Shown here: one piece after another, positions 58,833-64,000 of the stretch
Layout: each line of letters opens with the position of its first letter
How positions within the stretch are numbered: position 1 is the first letter of the stretch
Source of the DNA: Chloroflexota bacterium
GTDB lineage: Bacteria > Chloroflexota > Anaerolineae > Anaerolineales > UBA11579
Assembly (NCBI GenBank): GCA_018662365.1
Contig: JABJGH010000035.1
Coordinates: 149,040-213,039 of the forward strand
DNA: 64,000 nucleotides
Direction: 5' to 3'
Program-made: the position numbers and the translations under genes
The notes under the pieces: generated by a model
Databases searched by the model: none
What the model saw: only the letters and a program-made list of their open reading frames with translations
What the model was told of the DNA's origin: nothing

Positions 58833-61214
58833 TTAATTCTCTAAATAGATGATCGTGACGCCATCTCCACCTTCGGAGGGGCCGCCCGGTTCAAAGCGGG
58901 ATATTTGGGTATGGCCTTTTATTTCTCGGCGGACTGCATCTCTTAGTTTGCCGGTACCTTTTCCGTGAACGACACGCACATAGGGTAAGCCAGCCATGTA
59001 GGCGCGATCTAAATAAGCGTCCAATGATTCTAATGCTTCGTCAACCGTTTTCCCTCTGAGGGAGAGTTCAATGCCGGGGGAATCAACTTTAAAGGCGCCG
59101 GTGGGGGCAGCGGTGACATTTTTCTTTTCTACGACAGCCCCAGAAATTAGGTCGAGGTTATATAGTTCCACGCGAATCCGCAGATTGCCAATCTGCACTT
59201 CTGCATCATCGAGGCTGAGGGCAGTGACCACCCCTTCGATGCCGAGAGTGCGGAGCATTACTTTGTCCCCCAGGCGAATGGCGCGTTTTAGGGTTTGGGG
59301 GAGGTTTTCGGTAACCTCTTTTCGTTCGGCTGGTTCTTCGATCATTTCATCGAGGGATTCAGCCTGTTCTTCAATCTCTTCTATGGCATCGATCGGTTGG
59401 CGCGCCCGAGCAAGCTGTTGGCGGGTTTTGTTGATCTCCTCTTGGAGATTTCTGACCTCTTCTTGCGCTTCATTTCTGGCAAGGTTAATGATCTCTAGCC
59501 GCTCGTCTTCTATTTTTTCTAATCTTTCGCCCAGATTTGCACGTACGGTTTCAACATCGGTGCGGGCTTTTTCGGCGGCATCGCGGGCAGCACGAGTGAG
59601 TTCGCTCTGACGGTGAATTTCGTTGAGTAAATCTTCGGCGCGCAATTCAGAAGGATCAATGGTGGCGCGGGCTTTTTCAACGATCTCTTTTTGTAAGCCG
59701 AGGCGTTGGGCGATGGCGAGTGCGTTCGAACGACCGGGCAAACCAACCATCAAATGATAGGTGGGGCTTAATGTGTCCATATCAAATTCGACACTGGCGT
59801 TGACCACCCCGGGGGTGGCGTGCGCATAAGATTTTAGTTCGGGGTAATGGGTGGCAACCAAGGTGGGGATACCAGATTCGATCAGAAAGGAGAGCATGGC
59901 TTGGGCAAGAGCGGCGCCTTCTTGTGGGTCGGTGCCAGCACCTAACTCATCAAAAATGACGAGTGAGGATTGATCTGCCTTATCGAGGATCTTAATAATG
60001 TTAGTGATATGCCCCGAGAATGTGGACAGGGATTGTTCGATGGATTGTTCGTCGCCAATGTCAGCAAAGATGTTTTTAAAGAGGCTGATCTGAGAGCCGG
60101 CTTGGACAGGGATATGCATACCGGATTGGGCCATAAGGGCTAAAAGACCGGCGGTTTTAAGGGTGACAGTTTTGCCACCGGTGTTGGGACCGGTGATGAC
60201 CATAACGTAGGTGCTGGGGTCAAGGTCTAGATCGATAGGGACGACGGTGTCTTGATCGAGGAGGGGATGGCGCGCTTGATAAAGACGCATGGTTAAGCCG
60301 GGGTTGGTTCCGTCTTTTTTCTTATTAAATTTGACCAGCTCAGGCGCAGTAGCGTTTAAGTTTTCGGCATATTTTGCGCAAGCAAAGCAGAGGTCTAAGG
60401 CGGCCAAAGTTTCCACAGCAGATTGAAGTTCGTAGATATGCTCGCCGATCTTGTCTGAGAGTTCGGCAAGGATGCGGCGAATTTCGTCTTCTTCGGCTAG
60501 CTGTAGTTCGCGATATTGATTGTTGAGGTCGACGACTTCGAGGGGTTCAACGAATAAGGTTGCACCGGAGGAGGAGATATCATGTATGACTGATTTGACG
60601 CGTCCCTTGGCATCTGATTTGACAGGGAGCACATAACGGCCATCGCGCTGGGTGATGATCGCTTCTTGGAGAAAGGGGGCGATCTTGGCGCTGTTGAGCA
60701 GTTTTTGCATGCGGCTTAGTAAGCGGTCATGGGCAACCTTGATCTCGCTACGGAGATTGCCTAATTTGGTGGAGGCGCTGTCTAAGACGTCGCCGCGTTC
60801 TGAAATGGTGCGGGTGACGGCATCTACCAAGCCGAGGGGGCCAGGAAAACCTTGACTGATCTCCCAGAGATTGGGATAGGTTTGGCTTTCCTTTTCTAGT
60901 TGGCGGTCGAGTGTGCGAACGGCAATGAGGGTGGATTTGACATCTAATAATTCCCCAGAGGTGAGCACCATGCCTCGGCTAGCGGCTTCTGCAATCTTAC
61001 GAATATCGCGGGCGCCCCCGATGGTTGTGTTGGGGTTCACTTCAAGGAGTTGACGCGCTTCGCTTGTCTCGGCTAGGGCGCGCTTGGCTTTAAAGAGGTT
61101 GGAGAAGGGGGATAGATTTTGAGCCTTTTCTATGGACGCGTTGAAGGAGGCATAGCCTGCCAAGTTCTCCAGCACTTTGTCGTATTCTAAAGTTTTTAGC
61201 GTCTTTTTATCCAT
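58833..61214 (-). CDS. mutS2: Endonuclease MutS2
   Basis: About 793 residues. The MutS-like core has GPNTGGKTVTLKT, IGDEQSIEQSLSTFSGHI, VIFDELGAGTDPQEGAALA, followed by a long coiled-coil arm and the C-terminal Smr domain with LRGKTVDEALESLDAYLD and HGKGTGKL. Known functions are suppression of recombination and rescue of stalled ribosomes. The ATG at 61214 is preferred over an upstream TTG. Preserved Smr residues suggest nuclease activity. Confidence 0.96.
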   Translation of the reverse strand: MDKKTLKTLEYDKVLENLAGYASFNASIEKAQNLSPFSNLFKAKRALAETSEARQLLEVNPNTTIGGARDIRKIAEAASRGMVLTSGELLDVKSTLIAVRTLDRQLEKESQTYPNLWEISQGFPGPLGLVDAVTRTISERGDVLDSASTKLGNLRSEIKVAHDRLLSRMQKLLNSAKIAPFLQEAIITQRDGRYVLPVKSDAKGRVKSVIHDISSSGATLFVEPLEVVDLNNQYRELQLAEEDEIRRILAELSDKIGEHIYELQSAVETLAALDLCFACAKYAENLNATAPELVKFNKKKDGTNPGLTMRLYQARHPLLDQDTVVPIDLDLDPSTYVMVITGPNTGGKTVTLKTAGLLALMAQSGMHIPVQAGSQISLFKNIFADIGDEQSIEQSLSTFSGHITNIIKILDKADQSSLVIFDELGAGTDPQEGAALAQAMLSFLIESGIPTLVATHYPELKSYAHATPGVVNASVEFDMDTLSPTYHLMVGLPGRSNALAIAQRLGLQKEIVEKARATIDPSELRAEDLLNEIHRQSELTRAARDAAEKARTDVETVRANLGERLEKIEDERLEIINLARNEAQEEVRNLQEEINKTRQQLARARQPIDAIEEIEEQAESLDEMIEEPAERKEVTENLPQTLKRAIRLGDKVMLRTLGIEGVVTALSLDDAEVQIGNLRIRVELYNLDLISGAVVEKKNVTAAPTGAFKVDSPGIELSLRGKTVDEALESLDAYLDRAYMAGLPYVRVVHGKGTGKLRDAVRREIKGHTQISRFEPGGPSEGGDGVTIIYLEN

Positions 61215-61323
61215 TGCCCGCAAAGTGTACCATAGAAGAACTTCCCTTTAAATAGGTGAAAAGGGGCTGAAGACGAAGATTTTGGGTAAGAAAAGGATTA
61301 TTTGTGAAATATATAATTAATGA

Positions 61324-61352
61324 TTGACATTGTGAAAAAATTCATTTACAAT
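61324..61352 (+). promoter_or_regulatory. Near-consensus promoter of a putative RNA gene
   Basis: TTGACA and TACAAT are separated by exactly 17 bp. No protein gene lies downstream on this strand. Confidence 0.85.
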
Positions 61353-61358
61353 GGGATT

Positions 61359-61515
61359 AAGTGAATAAGCCGCTGCAATTATGGTGAATAAAAACGAGTC
61401 AATCGCATAAAATGCATAGGTCGGACGTGTGGTATTTCTCTCAGGAACCCCTCCCGGCTAACGTTCGTTTTGTCAAACTGTGAGCTCCAATACACCTGGT
61501 TGTGGCGGCTTTAAC
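61359..61515 (+). ncRNA. Structured non-coding RNA, possibly 6S-like
   Basis: From the promoter a transcript of about 155 nt would close with a 12-bp stem (61367-61378 with 61500-61511, two G-U pairs), then GGTG/CACC (61383-61386 with 61493-61496), an asymmetric opening and AAAACGA/TCGTTTT (61391-61397 with 61465-61471). The long bent hairpin with an inner bubble recalls 6S RNA, but I cannot prove the family; SRP and tmRNA do not fit. The rest of 61215-61574 is AT-rich without genes. Confidence 0.55.
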
Positions 61516-61574
61516 TTTAATAATCGCATTTATTCTTATTGTGGTATCCCCTGAAGAACTTTTCCCTATATGAA

Positions 61575-62363
61575 TTACCAAAGCGTGCGAGAGAGCCCAC
61601 CATCGACAAAGTAGGATACGCCGTTGGTGTATGAGGCGGCGTCTGATAGAAGGAATGCGCCTGTTTGTCCAAATTCTTCGGTGGTGCCAAAGCGACCAAG
61701 GGGGATGGGTGCTTCCATTTCTTGGATGATGGTGGCGGGATCGAGCCCCCGCTTTTGGGCACGGTCTTCGGAAAGCTGGGTGATGCGGTCGGTCATGATC
61801 ATGCCGGGGACAAGGTTGTTGACGCGAATGCCATCTTGAATGAGGTCTCGGGAGAGAGATTTGACGAGGCTGGTGACACCGGCGCGCATGACATTGGAGA
61901 GGAGGATGGTGTCGATCGGTTCTTTGATGGAGGAGGAAGTGATGGTGAGGATCGACCCAGATTTTTGGGCTCGCATGGTGGGGAGGACGGCATGGATCAT
62001 GCGCACTGCACTCATGAGGGTGAGTTCAAAGGCATTTTGCCAATCTGATTCATCGAAATCGTCAAATTTTCCAGCAGGGGGACCACCAGCATTGACAACG
62101 AGGCCATCGATGCGGCCGTGTTGTGCGATGAGGGGTTCTACCCATTGGCGGATGCTGTCTCCATCTTTTGCATTGAGCACAGCACCTTGTACTTTGCCAT
62201 CATGTTGGCTGAGGGCTTCGACAGCAGCATTTACCTTTTCTTGAGCGCGACTGGCGATGCAAACTGTGGCACCTTCTTTGATGCAGGCTTCGGCGATGCC
62301 AAAGCCGAGGCCGCGACTGCCGGCGGCGACGAGGATGATTTTGTCTTTTAGGTTTAGGTCCAT
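61575..62363 (-). CDS. SDR-family oxidoreductase without the classical YxxxK
   Basis: The product has 262 residues. NAD(P) motif AAGSRGLGFGIAEA, NAGGPPAG and the SSS catalytic serine are kept, and the C-terminal YFVDGGLSR fits. In place of YxxxK the sequence reads SNVMR, a form seen in a subgroup of FabG-like proteins. Activity and substrate are therefore uncertain. It is a single gene followed by the putative RNA on the opposite strand. Confidence 0.88.
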   Translation of the reverse strand: MDLNLKDKIILVAAGSRGLGFGIAEACIKEGATVCIASRAQEKVNAAVEALSQHDGKVQGAVLNAKDGDSIRQWVEPLIAQHGRIDGLVVNAGGPPAGKFDDFDESDWQNAFELTLMSAVRMIHAVLPTMRAQKSGSILTITSSSIKEPIDTILLSNVMRAGVTSLVKSLSRDLIQDGIRVNNLVPGMIMTDRITQLSEDRAQKRGLDPATIIQEMEAPIPLGRFGTTEEFGQTGAFLLSDAASYTNGVSYFVDGGLSRTLW

Positions 62364-62485
62364 GGGGGAGCTCCTTCTAAAGGGCGTTTGCGTACAGGAA
62401 TATTATAACAATGTCAGGGGGAAGGTATTTTCCCAAAATAAAATAACCAGGTGGGAGATTTAATGTTGAAAGACTGTAGGTAAAA

Positions 62486-63382
62486 TTACTTAAATATCAA
62501 GAAATTTCCCCAATTATTGGGAAAACCCATTCTATTAATTGGGATGTCTGGAAATTTTACAAGGAGATTATTAAAATCTTTTATTAGTGAATTGTCAGGA
62601 GTGATTAAATCTAGCATATATTTTAAAATCCCTAAAATTATAAAATAACCATCATTTTTTATTCGCGTAGGAGTATGAAATTCGGGGTGATATTTAGACG
62701 AAGGGATACCTGGTCTAATTGGTAACACACGGTTCCACAGTCTCGCATGATGAGCACTAATATTTCTTATATTTGTCAAAGTATGAAGCCAAGATATAAG
62801 AGTGGAGGAGTGAAGGTTGTATTCTTTTGCAATTGGAACTAGTATATTCATTGGTAAATTCATAAAAATAACGGATAATTGCCCAAAAGTTATTGTCTCT
62901 GCTACCATCCAAAAGGGCAAATTTGGTTCCGAAAAATATTTTCTTCTATAGGATTTAATGAATTCTTCTTGACTCCGATTAACATTTTGGGTAATCCTTA
63001 ACATCATATTTTGATGAGCTATTGGAGACAAGGAGGAATTAAAGCAATTATGATCTGTGTAACAAAAAGAGCCGTGTAATTGGGTGAACTTTTCAACCAT
63101 TTGTGTGCGAAATAAAGCAATATCAATAGTTTCTATTGCCGAAAATGTTAGTCTTCGAAGATCAGCATCAAAATAGTATATACCTTTAATTTGGTCTAAA
63201 GTTGTCCCCGGGATGTAATTGTCTGTATTTGGAATACGAAAGGGATATAAGTAACCAGTTAAACGATAATAATTAACTTTGTGAAGAAAATATTCCAATT
63301 CATCAGGCCTTGCAATTAATCCACGACTAATTAACAGACTTGATTGTTGATTGAAATTTAATGGAGGTTTTGTATAATGCAT
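62486..63382 (-). CDS. Abi_2 (AbiD/AbiF-like) HEPN protein, putative RNase toxin
   Basis: About 298 residues. The Abi_2 order is evident: FNQQSSLLISRGL, HKVNYYRLTGYLYPFR, IKGIYYFDADLRRLTFSAIETIDIALR-like, and the HEPN motif RNISAHHARLWNR (R-N-x3-H-H). Homologs cause abortive infection in lactococci by RNA cleavage. The start at 63382 is 6 nt after GAAGGG. Immediately upstream is a hairpin RNA ending in a T-run, arranged as in AbiF-associated RNA. AT-rich, probably horizontally acquired. Confidence 0.9.
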   Translation of the reverse strand: MHYTKPPLNFNQQSSLLISRGLIARPDELEYFLHKVNYYRLTGYLYPFRIPNTDNYIPGTTLDQIKGIYYFDADLRRLTFSAIETIDIALFRTQMVEKFTQLHGSFCYTDHNCFNSSLSPIAHQNMMLRITQNVNRSQEEFIKSYRRKYFSEPNLPFWMVAETITFGQLSVIFMNLPMNILVPIAKEYNLHSSTLISWLHTLTNIRNISAHHARLWNRVLPIRPGIPSSKYHPEFHTPTRIKNDGYFIILGILKYMLDLITPDNSLIKDFNNLLVKFPDIPINRMGFPNNWGNFLIFK

Positions 63383-63396
63383 TTTCCCTTCTTTAT

Positions 63397-63453
63397 ACAA
63401 AAACCCGCCACATTGCAGCATGTCCCAAAGAACAGAGGCTTGGCGGGTATATT
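63397..63453 (-). ncRNA. Hairpin RNA upstream of the Abi gene (AbiF-RNA-like)
   Basis: An 8-bp outer stem (ACCCGCCA with TGGCGGGT, 63448-63441 and 63410-63403) encloses AGC/GCT and GTTC-TTTG-GGAC. A five-T run then ends it as a terminator 14 nt before the coding start. The 57-nt product with its own promoter matches the layout described for abiF RNA motifs. Antitoxin function is inferred from reports on that class. Confidence 0.72.
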
Positions 63454-63459
63454 ACTACT

Positions 63460-63487
63460 ATTGTAATGGAAATCTACGACAAGTCAA
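63460..63487 (-). promoter_or_regulatory. Promoter of the hairpin RNA and Abi gene
   Basis: On the minus strand TTGACT (63487-63482) and TACAAT (63465-63460) are 16 bp apart; transcription would start near 63453. Confidence 0.8.
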
Positions 63488-63600
63488 GTAATTCCTTTTG
63501 CAAGTTGTCGGAAAGAAGCTAACAGTAATAACTTCTTTTTTCATTATAACAGTTCATTAATATATTGAATATAATAATTGCTGAAATTGGGTAAAAGACA

Positions 63601-63631
63601 AAAAAAAGCAGGAGAGTTAAATCTCCTGCTT
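63601..63631 (-). terminator. Terminator of the small membrane protein gene
   Basis: AAGCAGGAGA and its complement form a 10-bp stem with a 6-nt loop, followed on the minus strand by seven T. Confidence 0.85.
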
Positions 63632-63663
63632 AAGCAATCGGATCCCCCATTTGCTTTTTTTAA

Positions 63664-63870
63664 TTATTGTTTAGCCAAATAGCCTTTGTAGAACACAAAG
63701 ATCAAATAGGATAAGACTGCGGCGGCGGCCATGGTGACCCAGTATTCCCAGGTTTTCATGATCTCGAGACCAAGGAATTGACCAAGGTAGACAGTGGTTG
63801 CGGCAAACAGAATTACGAATGTTCCAAACAACCAGAACTTCATTAACCGCAACATTTTTTCTTTATCCAT
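63664..63870 (-). CDS. Small two-helix membrane protein, unknown
   Basis: About 68 residues with two hydrophobic helices (roughly 9-32 and 40-62) and charged ends. ATG at 63870 follows GGAGG by 8 nt; the in-frame TTG at 63885 overlaps that site. No family recognised. The 115 bp beyond it to the window edge contain nothing I can support. Confidence 0.75.
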   Translation of the reverse strand: MDKEKMLRLMKFWLFGTFVILFAATTVYLGQFLGLEIMKTWEYWVTMAAAAVLSYLIFVFYKGYLAKQ

Positions 63871-64000
63871 CTCTTCATCCTCCAAGATTATTGATAATTA
63901 ACTCATCATAGCATTGAATGGGGGTTATTAACTTTTCATTCTTGTTAGTTTTTATGCGGGGAAATGAAGGGGATTATTCGCTCCTCGCGACTGCATCTTG

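Noticed and set aside
61359-61515. SRP RNA, tmRNA or RNase P RNA
   Set aside because: The diagnostic loops (GGAA tetraloop context, tRNA-like end with tag frame, RNase P core) are not found.

Overview
The window looks like a chromosomal segment from a member of the Chloroflexota, most likely Anaerolineae. This is inferred from the gene repertoire: a fused glycyl-tRNA synthetase, F420-type LLM oxidoreductase, bacterial AcnX pair, AAA-R3H ATPase, and a threonyl-tRNA synthetase without a TGS domain. No rRNA is present to confirm it. Most of the window is densely packed, operonic core sequence with many 1 to 14 nt overlaps between genes.

Layout. 1-5749 (minus): a truncated secreted protein, an ABC-2 exporter (permease and ATPase), a YhfC-type membrane protease, two paralogous membrane proteins, a slipin and a YtrA-type GntR regulator. 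Two parS-like sites lie at 3291-3306 and 3365-3380. 6011-12471 (plus): pdxST, a GNAT-like protein, an AAA-R3H ATPase, tmk, gmk and a rhomboid protease. 12468-14948 (minus): a two-subunit AcnX and an enoyl-CoA hydratase. 15073-20064 (plus): a SerB-like phosphatase, a divergent SerA-like dehydrogenase and a chimeric DUF3048/SdrD-B lipoprotein. 20144-22154 (minus): a sugar dehydrogenase-like protein and two DUF1232 proteins. 22292-30063 (plus): a transporter, a membrane protein, fused glyQS, a thioesterase, and tsaE-tsaB-rimI-UDG. 30069-38184 (plus): a surface-polysaccharide cluster with a tRNA-Val(GAC) inside it.

The accessory heart of the window is the interval between thrS (T-box controlled) and tgt, about 42.2-48.0 kb. 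The 3' end of thrS occurs there three times, in progressively degraded form, each copy followed by a different gene. After two of the copies come palindromes, including a family of 21-nt hairpins whose stems differ but stay paired. The same interval holds a fused AAA-DUF4435 protein resembling a single-chain PARIS/OLD-type defence system, a PD-(D/E)XK-like protein, an orphan CcmE-like protein of CxxxY type and other intergenic repeats. On its tgt side lies a homolog of the ArmA/Rmt 16S rRNA m7G1405 methyltransferases, overlapping tgt.

49.9-64.0 kb returns to housekeeping and metabolism: a GAF-GGDEF cyclase, M42 and M19 peptidases, an F420 LLM enzyme, a flavoprotein reductase, a DMT transporter, mutS2 and an SDR. 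Two probable RNA genes are here. One has a near-consensus promoter and lies between mutS2 and the SDR (61359-61515). The other is a short hairpin RNA directly upstream of an Abi_2/AbiF-like HEPN protein (63397-63453), which looks like an RNA-toxin pair.
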